Assembly (NCBI RefSeq): GCF_036365825.1
Contig: NZ_CP142675.1
Location: forward strand, 2,550,501 to 2,614,500
Source of the DNA: Qipengyuania sp. HL-TH1
GTDB taxonomy: Bacteria; Pseudomonadota; Alphaproteobacteria; Sphingomonadales; Sphingomonadaceae
Reading direction: 5' to 3'
Length of the DNA stretch: 64,000 bases
Positions 36,029 through 48,570 of this stretch are shown here, piece by piece; positions within the stretch are counted from its first letter, which is position 1; every line of letters begins with the position of its first letter. The notes beneath the pieces were generated by a model that worked only from the letters and a program-made list of their open reading frames with translations, made no database searches and was not told the origin of the DNA. A program made the translations under genes and the position numbers.

Positions 36029-36651
36029 GTCCCATTCTCCTCGATCAGTTGCAGCGCCTGGCGTTCGAGCACCTTGAAGCGCTCGAACTCGGGCAGCTTG
36101 CCGCGCATGAAACGCGCGATTTCCAGCAGTGTCTCACCATAATTCGCACTCGGAATGATCGCCGGTCCGAAGCCGACGATCCGGCGCGTGTTGCACACCC
36201 AGGCGGGAACAATCGGCACATTGGCGGCGCGGGCGATATTGTAGAACCCCGATTTCCATTCGCCTCTGGAACTGCGCGTGCCCTCCGCCGCGATCACCAG
36301 CGCGAGCCGGTCCCGGCGCGCAAATTCGTCCGCGACCTGCTCGACCACATTGGCGCGCTGCGTCCGGTCGATCGGAATGCCGCCCATATCGAGCATGAAA
36401 TTGCGCATTACGCCCTTGAACAGCGTGTGCTTGCCCATGAAGGCGGGTTCGATCCCCTCTGCGGCGGTGGCGCCGGTAAAGAAAACGAAATCCCAATTGG
36501 ACGTATGCGGAGCGCCAGCGATAACGAATTTGGGGATGTCCGGCAGATGCCCGTCGAGCGTCCATCCGCGCCAGCGATAGATCGCCAGAATGATCCGCCG
36601 CACGATACGCGACAGGATCGAACGCTTGCGGCGCGGCCTGGCTAACGACAC
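36025..36651 (-). CDS. 1-acyl-sn-glycerol-3-phosphate acyltransferase-like protein
   Basis: The 208-residue protein carries the PlsC HX4D motif as HTSNWD in IAGAPHTSNWDFVFFTG (about residues 45-61), the FxGK-like region FMGKHTLFKGVMRNFMLDMGGIPIDR, and the EGTRSSRGEWKSGF motif (about 122-136). These mark glycerolipid acyltransferases that esterify lysophospholipids; it may act on other lipids. It is cytosolic-face membrane-associated, with a basic start RPRRKRSILSRIVRRI. It overlaps the DUF1295 gene. It starts at ATG 36651. Confidence 0.88.
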   Translation of the reverse strand: MSLARPRRKRSILSRIVRRIILAIYRWRGWTLDGHLPDIPKFVIAGAPHTSNWDFVFFTGATAAEGIEPAFMGKHTLFKGVMRNFMLDMGGIPIDRTQRANVVEQVADEFARRDRLALVIAAEGTRSSRGEWKSGFYNIARAANVPIVPAWVCNTRRIVGFGPAIIPSANYGETLLEIARFMRGKLPEFERFKVLERQALQLIEENGT

Positions 36652-36725
36652 TTCACTCTCCCCGGTGATCCGACCTAGCAGCTACGCGAGGGAAAGCGAT
36701 AGGGATGCAGCGGTTTTCCCGCCGA

Positions 36726-38336
36726 TTACATGCGGAACACACCGAATTGCGGATGCTCGGGGATTGGCGCTTCGAGCGTCGCGGCCAGCGCCAGCCCGAG
36801 CACGTCGCGCGTCTGCACCGGGTCGATCACGCCGTCGTCCCATAGCCGTGCGGTGGCGTAATAGGGATTGCCTTCATCCTCGTATTTCTGGCGGATCGGG
36901 GCCTTGAATTCCTCGGCCTGTTCCGCCGTCCAGCTATCGGCGTCGCGGTGAACGGTGGCGAGCACCGAGGCGGCCTGTTCGCCGCCCATCACCGAGATGC
37001 GCGCATTGGGCCAGGTGAACAGGAAGCGCGGGGAATAGGCGCGGCCGCACATGCCGTAATTGCCCGCGCCGAAGCTGCCGCCGATGACTACGGTGAGCTT
37101 GGGCACACTGGCAGTGGCGACCGCGGTGACGAGCTTGGCGCCATGCTTGGCGATGCCTTCGGCCTCGTATTTGCCCCCGACCATAAAGCCCGAGATGTTC
37201 TGCAGGAAGAGCAGCGGGATACCGCGCTGGCATGCGAGTTCGATGAAATGCGCGCCCTTCTGCGCGCTTTCGGAGAACAGCACGCCGTTGTTGGCGAGGA
37301 TCGCCACCGGCATGCCCCAGATATGCGCGAACCCGCACACCAGCGTGCTGCCGTAATGCTGCTTGAACTCGTGGAACTCGCTGCCGTCGACCAGCCGCGC
37401 GATGACCTCGTGCACGTCATAAGGCGCGCGGACATCGTCAGGCACCAGCGCATAGAGGTCCTCGGCATCGAATTTCGGCGCGCGCGGATCCTGTGTCGTG
37501 ATGGCCCGTGCGGCGGCGTGATTGTCGCCCAGATGGCTGACGATATCGCGCACGATGGTCAGCGCGTGTTCGTCATTTTCGGCCAAATGATCGACCACGC
37601 CCGACTTGCGCGCATGGAGGTCGCCGCCGCCGAGGTCCTCGGCGCTGATTTCCTCGCCCGTCGCGGCCTTCACCAGCGGCGGACCGGCAAGGAAGATCGT
37701 GCCCTGTTCGCGCACGATCACCGTCTCGTCGGACATCGCCGGGACATAGGCCCCGCCCGCGGTGCAGCTGCCCATCACGCAGGCGATCTGCGGAATGCCC
37801 AGCGCGGACATGTTCGCCTGGTTGAAGAAGATGCGCCCGAAATGGTCCCGGTCGGGGAAGACCTCCGCCTGGTGCGGCAGGTTCGCCCCGCCGCTGTCGA
37901 CGAGATAGATACACGGCAGGCGGTTCTCTTGCGCGATCTCCTGCGCGCGCAGGTGCTTCTTGACCGTCATCGGGTAGTAGGTGCCGCCCTTCACGGTGGC
38001 ATCGTTGCACACGATCATCACCTGGCGGCCCGACACGCGCCCGATCCCGCAAATCAGCCCCGCGCCGTTGATTTCGTCTTTGCCGTACATCCCGTTCGCG
38101 GCCAGCTGCCCGATTTCGAGAAAGGGACTGCCCGGGTCGAGCAGGCGCTCCACCCGCTCGCGCGGGAGCAGCTTGCCCCGCCCGACATGCCGCTCGCGGC
38201 TGCCTTCGGACCCGCCAAGCGCAGCTGCGGCGACGGCCGAACGCAGTTCCTCGGCAAGCTCCCTATTGTGTTCGAAGCGAGCCTTCGCATCAGGTGCCTC
38301 GCGGTCGAGCGTCGAGGTAAGAACGGGTGCGGTCAT
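36726..38336 (-). CDS. liuB: Methylcrotonoyl-CoA carboxylase carboxyltransferase (beta) subunit
   Basis: The enzyme carboxylates 3-methylcrotonyl-CoA in leucine breakdown, with a biotinylated alpha subunit not visible here. The 536-residue protein has the carboxyltransferase fold: [26 protein letters not shown], the CoA-binding [30 protein letters not shown] segment, [19 protein letters not shown], and the C-terminal [54 protein letters not shown] region and [25 protein letters not shown]. The association with isovaleryl-CoA dehydrogenase supports MCC over propionyl-CoA carboxylase. The biotin carboxylase subunit gene is outside this window. Confidence 0.9.
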   Translation of the reverse strand: MTAPVLTSTLDREAPDAKARFEHNRELAEELRSAVAAAALGGSEGSRERHVGRGKLLPRERVERLLDPGSPFLEIGQLAANGMYGKDEINGAGLICGIGRVSGRQVMIVCNDATVKGGTYYPMTVKKHLRAQEIAQENRLPCIYLVDSGGANLPHQAEVFPDRDHFGRIFFNQANMSALGIPQIACVMGSCTAGGAYVPAMSDETVIVREQGTIFLAGPPLVKAATGEEISAEDLGGGDLHARKSGVVDHLAENDEHALTIVRDIVSHLGDNHAAARAITTQDPRAPKFDAEDLYALVPDDVRAPYDVHEVIARLVDGSEFHEFKQHYGSTLVCGFAHIWGMPVAILANNGVLFSESAQKGAHFIELACQRGIPLLFLQNISGFMVGGKYEAEGIAKHGAKLVTAVATASVPKLTVVIGGSFGAGNYGMCGRAYSPRFLFTWPNARISVMGGEQAASVLATVHRDADSWTAEQAEEFKAPIRQKYEDEGNPYYATARLWDDGVIDPVQTRDVLGLALAATLEAPIPEHPQFGVFRM

Positions 38337-38346
38337 TCGTCTGGCC

Positions 38347-38652
38347 CTAGCGCTTCTTCACAAACTCGGCACGCAGGACGAGGCCCTTGATGCCGGGATA
38401 TTTGCAGTCGATTTCCTGTGGGTCGCCGGTCAGGCGGATCGATTTGATCAGCGTACCCTGCTTGAGCGTCTGGCCCGCGCCCTTGACGTCCAGATCCTTG
38501 ATCAGCGTCACCTGGTCGCCGTCGGACAGCACATTGCCCACCGCATCGCGTACTTCGACGCGGTTCGCGGCAGCCTGCTTTGCCGCGAGCTCGGACGCGG
38601 GCATCCATTCGCCGCTGTCCTCGTCATAGACATAGTCTTCGTCGGCGCTCAC
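38347..38652 (-). CDS. PhnA-like protein lacking the zinc ribbon
   Basis: The 101-residue protein matches the C-terminal domain of PhnA/Yjd[69 protein letters not shown]. The N-terminal CxxC zinc ribbon of PhnA is replaced by an acidic start with [15 protein letters not shown]. YjdM proteins are called alkylphosphonate-utilisation proteins, but their activity is uncertain. It sits between isovaleryl-CoA dehydrogenase (4-nt overlap) and the carboxyltransferase (10 nt), so it is co-transcribed with leucine catabolism. A role there is unproven. Confidence 0.85.
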   Translation of the reverse strand: MSADEDYVYDEDSGEWMPASELAAKQAAANRVEVRDAVGNVLSDGDQVTLIKDLDVKGAGQTLKQGTLIKSIRLTGDPQEIDCKYPGIKGLVLRAEFVKKR

Positions 38653-39830
38653 CCCGCCGCCCCGATCAGCTCGCGGCCGATCAGCATGCGGCGGATTTCA
38701 TTGGTGCCCGCGCCGATATCGAGCAGCTTGGCATCGCGCATATAGCGTTCGACCGGCCAGTCGAGCGTGTAGCCTGCCCCGCCCAGTGCCTGGACGCTTT
38801 CGGCGGCCACACGGAAGGCGCTCTCGCTCGAATAGAGGATCACGCCCGCGGCATCGAAGCGCGTCGTCTGGTCGGCATCGCAGGCCTTGGCGACCGCATA
38901 GGTATAGGCGCGGGCGGTTTGCAGCGCGACATACATATCCGCCACCTTGGCCTGCATCAGCTGAAAGCTGCCGATCGGTTTGCCGAACTGCTTGCGCTCG
39001 CGCAGGTAGGGAATGACCGTGTCGAGACAGGCCTGCATGATGCCCAGCTGGATGCCCGACAGGACCACGCGCTCGTAGTCCAGCCCGCTCATCAGCACGC
39101 CGACGCCGCCATTGAGCGGCCCCATCACGCGGTCTTCGGGCACGAAGCAATCGTCGAACACCAGTTCGGCGGTGGGCGACCCGCGCATGCCGACCTTCTC
39201 GATCTTCTGGCCGATGGAGAAACCCGCATCGTCCTTCTCGATCAGGAAGGCGGTGATCCCGCGCGAACCAGCGCTGCCGTCGGTCTTGGCATAGACCACC
39301 AGCGTATCGGCATAGGGCGCATTGGTGATCCAGAACTTTGTCCCGTTGAGAATGTAGCCGTCCACGCCGTCGCGCGAGGCGGCTTCGGCCTTCAACTTCA
39401 TCGATACCACGTCCGAACCCGCCGAGACTTCGGACATGGCGAGACTGCCGACATGTTCGCCGCTGACCAGCGGGGCGAGATACTTGGCTTTCTGCGCGGC
39501 ATTGCCCCAGCGGCGGATCTGGTTGACGCAGAGGTTGGAATGCGCGCCGTAGCTGAGGCCGAGCGAGGCCGAGGCCCGGCTGACTTCCTCGACCGCGATG
39601 ACGTGTTCGAGATAGCCGAGACCGAGCCCGCCATCTTCTTCGCTCACAGTGATGCCGTGCAGGCCCAGCTCGCCCATCTGCTCCCACAGCTCGGCGCGAG
39701 GGAAATAATCCTCGCGGTCGATCTTCTCGGCCAGCGGGGCGATCTGTTCATCGGCGAAGCGGGCTACGCTGTCGCGGATCATCTCGGCGCTTTCGCCAAG
39801 CTGGAAATCGAAATCGGGGGTCGCGCGCAT
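38649..39830 (-). CDS. ivd: Isovaleryl-CoA dehydrogenase
   Basis: This FAD enzyme oxidises isovaleryl-CoA to 3-methylcrotonyl-CoA in leucine degradation. From ATG 39830 it is 393 residues. It has acyl-CoA dehydrogenase motifs: SVARFADEQIAPLAEKIDRE, LAMSEVSAGSDVVSMKLKAE, FWITNAPYADTLVVYAKTD, and the family catalytic Glu in MSGLDYERVVLSGIQLG, which aligns with Glu254 of human IVD (Ser/Ala in short-chain enzymes). Its C-terminus has YTLDWPVERYMRDAKLLDIGAGTNEIRRMLIGREL. It overlaps the PhnA-like gene by 4 nt and heads the leucine group. Confidence 0.93.
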   Translation of the reverse strand: MRATPDFDFQLGESAEMIRDSVARFADEQIAPLAEKIDREDYFPRAELWEQMGELGLHGITVSEEDGGLGLGYLEHVIAVEEVSRASASLGLSYGAHSNLCVNQIRRWGNAAQKAKYLAPLVSGEHVGSLAMSEVSAGSDVVSMKLKAEAASRDGVDGYILNGTKFWITNAPYADTLVVYAKTDGSAGSRGITAFLIEKDDAGFSIGQKIEKVGMRGSPTAELVFDDCFVPEDRVMGPLNGGVGVLMSGLDYERVVLSGIQLGIMQACLDTVIPYLRERKQFGKPIGSFQLMQAKVADMYVALQTARAYTYAVAKACDADQTTRFDAAGVILYSSESAFRVAAESVQALGGAGYTLDWPVERYMRDAKLLDIGAGTNEIRRMLIGRELIGAAG

Positions 39831-39983
39831 GCTCTCTCCTTGGGGGCTCGCGAAAATTCGGCTGCGGGCGGGCCGATAGCCGAGCACGCAGCACGGGGCA
39901 AACCGAATAGGCTGGCTTTACCCTCTGTCACTGGTAAATACTTTACGCGATAGTCGCTTGCATCTAGGCGCTTGGGTCTGCCT

Positions 39984-41516
39984 ATGTACCGTAAAGACAA
40001 CATCCTGTGGCCCGAGGGAGAGCCCCCCTCGGATGCCTATTGCGACGAGGACCGGCGTCTCGCGATCCTGACCGCGCACGGCACCCAAGCCATGCTCGAC
40101 GATCCCGAACTGCAGGAAGTCGTCGATCTCGCCGCCAAGATCTGCGGCACACCGATGGCGATGGTCACCATGGTCGAGGAGGGGCGCCAGCTGTTCCTGA
40201 CCCGGGTCGGGATCGACGCTCGCGAAACGCCGCGCCCAACCAGTTTCTGTGCGCATGCCATGCTCGGCACCGAGCCGATGGTGGTCACCGATGCACGCGA
40301 GGACGAACGCTTCGCCGACAACCCGTTGGTGACGGGTGAACCGCACATCCGCTTCTATGCCGGCCATCCGCTGGTGTCTGTCGAAGGCGCTCCGCTGGGT
40401 GCGCTCTGTGTCATCGATACCGTGCCGCGCCCGGACGGGCTGACCGCGCTCCAGCGCGAAACCCTGGGTGTGCTGGGCAAGGCGGTCATGCGCCGCATCT
40501 CGCAGCGGCGCATGGGCGAGACCGCGCAGGCCGCGGTCGCAGTCCGCGAAAGCTACCTCCAGCGGATGATCGACAGCGTCCCGGGGATCGCCTGGTCCGC
40601 CGATGCCGCGGGCAATTTCGATTACGTCAACGCACAATGGGACGAAATGACCGGCCGGGCGCAGCCCAGGACGCTGGCGGACTGGCGCGCGACGATTCAC
40701 CCGGAAGACTGGGACACTGCCTCGGGCGCGTTCCGTGCCTCGCTCGATAGCGGCAAGCCCTTCGAATTCGAATGGCGGTTGAAGCTGTCCGATGGCAATT
40801 ATCGCTGGATGCTCGCCCGCGCGGTCCAGACGCCGGTTGGCGGGGGCCAGAACCGCTGGTTCGGCACGGTCATCGATGTCGATCGCCAGCGGCGCCTGTC
40901 CGAAGCGCGTGACCTGCTTGCCAACGAGCTGTCGCACCGGATCAAGAACATCTTCGCGGTGGTGTCGGGGCTGGTCGCGATCCGGTCGCGCGGGAAGCCC
41001 GAAATCGCCGAGTTTGCCACCGAGCTGAACGACACCATCCGCGCGCTGGGCGCAGCGCATGATTACGTGCGGCCCGGTCACGGGCACCAGGGCGGTACGC
41101 TGTCGGGCCTGCTCGCCGACTTGCTGGCCCCTTACGGCACTGCGGAAGACAAGCGCTTCAGCGTGACGGGTCCGGGGATCGTGGTCGGTGCGCGTGCCGC
41201 GACCCCACTGGCGCTCATTTTCCACGAGCTGGCGACCAATTCGGCCAAATATGGCGCGCTGTCGCGTGTCGACGGGCATGTGACCGTCACCGTCGAGGAT
41301 GAATGCGAGGGCGAGGACGACAGCAAGGTCTGCGTATTGTGGGAAGAAAGCGTGCGCAGCGCCAGCGCACCCGAAGACAGCGCGCATGAGGGTTTCGGCT
41401 CGCGCCTCCTGCGGATGGCGGTCGAAGGCCAGCTGGGCGGTTCATTCGAGCGCACGTTTTCGGACGACGGGCTCGATATCCGGATCGTCTTTCCGCGCAG
41501 TTCGATCGAAACCTGA
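39984..41516 (+). CDS. GAF-PAS sensor histidine kinase of the HWE type
   Basis: From ATG 39984 the protein is 510 residues without membrane segments. An N-terminal GAF domain (about residues 25-170) is followed by a PAS domain (about 190-300: RMIDSVPGIAWSADAAGNFDYVNAQWDEMTGRA). The kinase core has the phospho-acceptor His318 in ANELSHRIKNIFAVV, and the N-box is HELATNSAKYGALS, typical of HWE kinases; the ATP lid is EGFGSRLLRM. HWE kinases often act in the general stress response or light sensing. No response regulator lies nearby, so it is an orphan. The alternative start at 39972 is TTG. Confidence 0.92.
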   Translation: MYRKDNILWPEGEPPSDAYCDEDRRLAILTAHGTQAMLDDPELQEVVDLAAKICGTPMAMVTMVEEGRQLFLTRVGIDARETPRPTSFCAHAMLGTEPMVVTDAREDERFADNPLVTGEPHIRFYAGHPLVSVEGAPLGALCVIDTVPRPDGLTALQRETLGVLGKAVMRRISQRRMGETAQAAVAVRESYLQRMIDSVPGIAWSADAAGNFDYVNAQWDEMTGRAQPRTLADWRATIHPEDWDTASGAFRASLDSGKPFEFEWRLKLSDGNYRWMLARAVQTPVGGGQNRWFGTVIDVDRQRRLSEARDLLANELSHRIKNIFAVVSGLVAIRSRGKPEIAEFATELNDTIRALGAAHDYVRPGHGHQGGTLSGLLADLLAPYGTAEDKRFSVTGPGIVVGARAATPLALIFHELATNSAKYGALSRVDGHVTVTVEDECEGEDDSKVCVLWEESVRSASAPEDSAHEGFGSRLLRMAVEGQLGGSFERTFSDDGLDIRIVFPRSSIET

Positions 41517-41565
41517 TCCCCCGCCCGCCTTGCACGCTTGGCGTGGCTGTGCTTTCCCGCCCGCC

Positions 41566-42039
41566 ATGCGAAGTCTGACAATCCTTGCGCTGGGAATGGC
41601 GCTCCCCGCCTGCACCCCCGCCAGTGACGAAGGCGACAGCTCCGCGCTTACGCCGCAGCAGGTCGTATCGCCATCGGGCGAGCCGGCCCCCGAAGTCTTC
41701 GTTGCCACCGCCTGGCGCGCGGTGGCCGCAGACGGAGCGCGCTACACCACCTATCTCGATGCCGACGGGACCTATCGCGACCTGCGCAACGGCGATCCGT
41801 GGCAGACCGGCAGCTGGACCTACAGCGTGGTCGAGCGCGACAAGCGCCTGTGTTTCATGCCTGCGCCCGACAGCGGGATCGAGCGGTGCTGGGAGCCCGG
41901 CCGGATGTCCGGCGGGAAGATGAAAGCGACGAATGACGACGGGGTCTCGATCGAGCTCGAACGCGTCGATTACCGGCCTCCCGCAGATGCTGGTTCGGAC
42001 GCGGGCGTAGACGCAAACGCGGACGACGCACCCGCGTGA
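41566..42039 (+). CDS. Hypothetical lipoprotein
   Basis: From ATG 41566 the protein is 157 residues. A short signal peptide ends in the lipobox LPAC (Cys at residue 16). The mature region has the pattern WRAVAADGARYTTYLDADGTYRDLRNGDPWQTGSWTYSVVERDKRLCFMP, a conserved small-domain family in Sphingomonadales, with two later Cys residues (RLCFMP, ERCWEP) that may pair. It ends in an acidic Asp/Ala tail. Its TGA overlaps the GTG of the ABC ATPase gene by four bases, so it belongs to that operon. Confidence 0.8.
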   Translation: MRSLTILALGMALPACTPASDEGDSSALTPQQVVSPSGEPAPEVFVATAWRAVAADGARYTTYLDADGTYRDLRNGDPWQTGSWTYSVVERDKRLCFMPAPDSGIERCWEPGRMSGGKMKATNDDGVSIELERVDYRPPADAGSDAGVDANADDAPA

Positions 42040-42799
42040 CCGATACGCCCGTCCCGCTGCTCGAATTCCGCGACCTCAGGAAGAGCTACGAGGCGACCGA
42101 AGCGGTTGCCGGCGTTTCGCTCACGATCCCGCAGGGCGAATTCGTCGCGCTGGTCGGCGCCTCGGGCTCGGGCAAATCGACGCTGCTCAAGACCGTCAAC
42201 CGGCTGGTCGAGCCAACATCGGGCCAGGTGCGGTTCGAAGACGACAATGTCGAAAGCCTGCCGCTGGCCGCGCTGCGCCACAAGATCGGCTATGTCTTCC
42301 AGTCGGTCGGGCTGTTCCCGCATATGACCGTGGGCGAAAATGTTGCGATCGGCCCGCGCCTCGTCGGGGAGCGGCTTTCCGCAGAGCGGATCGGCGAATT
42401 GCTCGAACTGGTCGATCTCGAGCCCGACATGGCCGCCCGGCTGCCCGACGAATTGTCGGGCGGGCAACGCCAGCGGGTCGGCGTGGCGCGCGCGCTGGCG
42501 AACGAGCCGCAGCTGCTGCTGATGGACGAACCCTTCGGCGCGCTCGACCCGATTACGCGCGACGCGCTGGGCGACCGGGTCCGCGCGCTGCATGCCGAAT
42601 TCGGCCTGACCACCGTGATGGTGACGCATGACATGGCCGAAGCCCTGCTGCTCGCGGACCGCGTGCTGGTGATGGATGCGGGGACGGTCGTGGCCGATGA
42701 AACCCCGCATTCGCTGCTCGCCGGGGCCGGCGGCGAGATCGCCCAGGGCCTTGTCGCAGTCCCGCGCGCGCAGGCCGACCGGCTGGCGGAGCTGGCAAG

Positions 42800-42803
<4 letters not shown>
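42036..42803 (+). CDS. ABC transporter ATP-binding protein, osmoprotectant type
   Basis: The 255-residue ATPase starts with GTG 42036. Walker A GASGSGKST (41-49), Q-loop YVFQSVGLFPH, signature LSGGQRQRVGVARAL, Walker B LLLMDEPFGALDP and MVTHDMAEALLLADRV are all intact. Sequence and neighbours match the OpuC/OsmV/ProV class that imports glycine betaine, choline or similar quaternary amines. It overlaps the lipoprotein upstream and the permease-binding protein downstream by 4 nt each. The tail (about 230-255) is Ala-rich and lacks CBS domains seen in ProV. Confidence 0.92.
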
Positions 42804-44335
<1,532 letters not shown>

Positions 44336-44337
44336 GG

Positions 44338-44751
44338 CTAGCGTGCGCGCTGCCAGACCTGCGTCTGGCAGAAGGGGCCGATGCAGCCCTTGACCTCGAG
44401 CCGGTCGGGACCGCGGCGGCGCACTATCGAACGATAGGTCTTGCCGTTGTTCGGATCGTAGATCTCGCCGCGCCACGAATCCTCGTCTTCGGTGAAGCCG
44501 GTGAGGATCGCCATGCCGAGCAGCTTGCGGCTGCGCTTGGCGGCATCGCGGTTGTTGACGTCGCGCTGGTCGGCGCCCTGCGGCGGGGTGACGAGGAATT
44601 TGGCGATCCGCCCGCAGATACTGCGTCCGCAATCGCTTATCTGCACGATGGCGTCCTTTTCCGCGGTCACCCAGCGGCCTTCGATCGGTTCGGCGGCGGC
44701 CAGCGGCGTGGCGGCCAGCACAAGCGCGGCAACAGCAAGCAGGTGTTTCAT
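44338..44751 (-). CDS. DUF2147 domain secreted protein
   Basis: From ATG 44751 the protein is 137 residues with a signal peptide (cleavage after LAA near residue 20). The DUF2147 pattern is clear: IEGRWVTAEKDAIVQISDCGRSICGRIAKFL, then MAILTGFTEDEDSWRGEIYDPNNGKTYRSIVRRRGPDRLEVKGCIGPFCQTQVW. Four Cys residues likely form two disulfides. DUF2147 proteins are periplasmic, of unknown activity. Its start overlaps the stop of the MidA-type gene by 4 nt. Confidence 0.87.
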   Translation of the reverse strand: MKHLLAVAALVLAATPLAAAEPIEGRWVTAEKDAIVQISDCGRSICGRIAKFLVTPPQGADQRDVNNRDAAKRSRKLLGMAILTGFTEDEDSWRGEIYDPNNGKTYRSIVRRRGPDRLEVKGCIGPFCQTQVWQRAR

Positions 44752-45836
44752 GACGGGGGCGTCCTCCGCTGGCCTTCGGGAAAGCCCGCCCCGCGCGGCC
44801 AGTCGCGGGCGGACAGGGCCATGCATTTGAACAATTCGCCCATGGCCTGCGGCTGAACCAGCCGATCGTGCGCGGCCTGGATCTCTTGCGAACGCTCGGG
44901 CGCGGCGGTCGCCAATCCCTGCGCGCGCAGGCCGATTCCCATCGCGGAGAGCCAGGCGCCCTGCGTGGTTAGCGAGCTCGCCACGCCTTCGCGCCGCGCG
45001 ATCGTGTCGAGCGTCGCGAAATCGACATGCGCGGTGATATCCATCTCGCCGGGCGCGGCGAACACATCGACCTTCTCATGCGCCAGTACCGCCTGCAGCG
45101 TCGAGCCACGGCGCGGGGCCACATGGCCATAATCGATGAACAGCGCCGCGCCGCCCTGCACATCGAGCCGCTGCGCGAGCGATTGGACCAGCGCGGCGGC
45201 GGCGGGGCAGGTTTCGATCACGGTTTCGGCAGCCGCGGCGCGCTGCGCTTCGGGCACGACCTCGTCCATCGGGCTGGGCCCGGCGACGAAAGCGAAGCGA
45301 TCCTCCTCCAGTCCCACCATGCGCTCGCGCCACCCCTGTGCGGTCATCACCAGCTGGCGGACCGGCAGCGCGTCGAGAAATTCATTGGCGAGCAGCAGGA
45401 TCGGGCGATCGTCGGGCAGGCTGTCGAGCGAATCGTGGAACTGCGCGCCGGCGAGCGCGGTACCCTGCACCGCGCGCAGCGCTTCGGACCCTTCGACGAG
45501 GTGCACGTCGGGGCGCAGTCCCTGGCTGGCCATTGCGCGCAGCGCATCCTTCGCCAGCGTCCCGCGTCCCGGGCCGAGCTCGACATAGATCGCATCCGCC
45601 GGACGTCCCGCCCGCGCCCAGATATCCGCCAGCCACAGCCCCGCCATTTCGCCGAACATCTGGCTGATCTCGGGCGCGGTGGTGAAATCGCCCGCCGCGC
45701 CGAGCGGGTCGCGGCTGGTGTAATAGCGCGCATTGCTCTCGCCCATATAGCGCGCCACGGGCATTGGCCCGTGCTGGGCGATCAGGCGGCGGAAGACCGC
45801 CGCCAGCGCGGGCTCGGGCGCGCCGGCTTCGCTCAT
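44748..45836 (-). CDS. SAM-dependent methyltransferase, MidA/NDUFAF7 family
   Basis: The 362-residue protein has the class I methyltransferase motif YVELGPGRGTLAKDALRA (about residues 84-101) and the family-specific opening YYTSRDPLGAAGDFTTAPEISQMFGEMAGLWLADIW. Mitochondrial NDUFAF7/MidA dimethylates an Arg in complex I; bacterial members probably do likewise, and the zf-CHCC gene elsewhere in this window fits the same complex. It lies between lgt and DUF2147 on the same strand, with 4-nt overlaps on both sides. The start is ATG 45836. Confidence 0.88.
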   Translation of the reverse strand: MSEAGAPEPALAAVFRRLIAQHGPMPVARYMGESNARYYTSRDPLGAAGDFTTAPEISQMFGEMAGLWLADIWARAGRPADAIYVELGPGRGTLAKDALRAMASQGLRPDVHLVEGSEALRAVQGTALAGAQFHDSLDSLPDDRPILLLANEFLDALPVRQLVMTAQGWRERMVGLEEDRFAFVAGPSPMDEVVPEAQRAAAAETVIETCPAAAALVQSLAQRLDVQGGAALFIDYGHVAPRRGSTLQAVLAHEKVDVFAAPGEMDITAHVDFATLDTIARREGVASSLTTQGAWLSAMGIGLRAQGLATAAPERSQEIQAAHDRLVQPQAMGELFKCMALSARDWPRGAGFPEGQRRTPPS

Positions 45837-46708
45837 GCCTGCTGCGGTGCGGATGCCTTGGCGCTACCGATTGCGGGGCGCAGCAATGCATAAACGAGCA
45901 CTGCCAGCCCGACGCCGATCATCGGCAGACTCAGCCATTGGCCGCGCGACAGGCCGGTTTCGACCACTACATGCGCCAGATGCGCATCGGGTTCGCGGAA
46001 AAACTCCATCAGGAACCGGCCCAGCCCCATGCCGATGGTGAAGATGCCGACGAGAAAGCCCGGGCGATAGCGCGCTGGCGTCTTCCAGAACATGGCCAGC
46101 AGCAGCAACCCGAGCAGCAGGCCTTCGAACCCGGCCTGGTAGAGCTGGCTGGGATGGCGCGGCAGCTGGTCCGGATCGGTCGGGAAGATCATCGCCAGCG
46201 GGAAGCCGCCTTCGACCGGGCGTCCGTAAAGCTCGCCATTGACGAAATTCGCCAGCCGCCCGAGCATATAGGCGAGCGGGACATTGACCGCGATGTAATC
46301 GGTGATGCGCAGCCAGTTGAGACCGCCGCGCCAGGCGACCCAGGTGATCGCGATCAATACGCCGATGACCCCGCCGTGGAAGCTCATCCCGCCTTCCCAC
46401 AGCTTGAACACATCGGCGCTGGCGAACAGCTCGGGCTTGTAGAAGGCCGCATAGCCGAGTCGCCCGCCGAGGATGACCCCGAGTGTGCAATAGAAGAACA
46501 GATCGTCCGCATGGCGCTGCGCCATCGGCGCGCCGGGGGCCTTGATCATCTTCGACAGGTGCCAATAGCCCAGCAGGATGCCCAGCAGGTAGGCGAGCGA
46601 GTAGAAGCGCAGCTGGAATCCGCCGATCTCGAAGAGATAGGGCCGTAGCCCCAGATTCTCCCAGTAGATCGGCTCTGCCGCGCCCGATGCAGCCAGTAGT
46701 GACAGCAA
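45833..46708 (-). CDS. lgt: Prolipoprotein diacylglyceryl transferase
   Basis: Lgt moves diacylglycerol from phosphatidylglycerol to the lipobox Cys of prolipoproteins, the first step of lipoprotein maturation in the inner membrane. The 291-residue protein has seven helices and signature segments WEGGMSFHGGVIGV and YMLGRLANFVNGELYGRPVE, with the essential His and Arg. Starting at TTG 46708 the protein begins MLSLLAASGAAEPIYWENLGL; no in-frame ATG precedes the first helix. The lipoproteins in this window are its likely substrates. Confidence 0.95.
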   Translation of the reverse strand: MLSLLAASGAAEPIYWENLGLRPYLFEIGGFQLRFYSLAYLLGILLGYWHLSKMIKAPGAPMAQRHADDLFFYCTLGVILGGRLGYAAFYKPELFASADVFKLWEGGMSFHGGVIGVLIAITWVAWRGGLNWLRITDYIAVNVPLAYMLGRLANFVNGELYGRPVEGGFPLAMIFPTDPDQLPRHPSQLYQAGFEGLLLGLLLLAMFWKTPARYRPGFLVGIFTIGMGLGRFLMEFFREPDAHLAHVVVETGLSRGQWLSLPMIGVGLAVLVYALLRPAIGSAKASAPQQA

Positions 46709-46873
46709 GTGGTTATCCCCTTAGAGGTGTGCCCAAGGCCGCGTCCGGCGACCCATCGGGGGCGGCTTTTGGCATAGCAGGGGATTTGGGGAAAGCCTGC
46801 GTCGAGCCGCAGTTCATGCGCGAGCCTCGAGCACGAGGCCGCGTGCCGATTTGGAGAGGACACGAAACAACCC

Positions 46874-48568
<1,695 letters not shown>

Positions 48569-48570
48569 GC

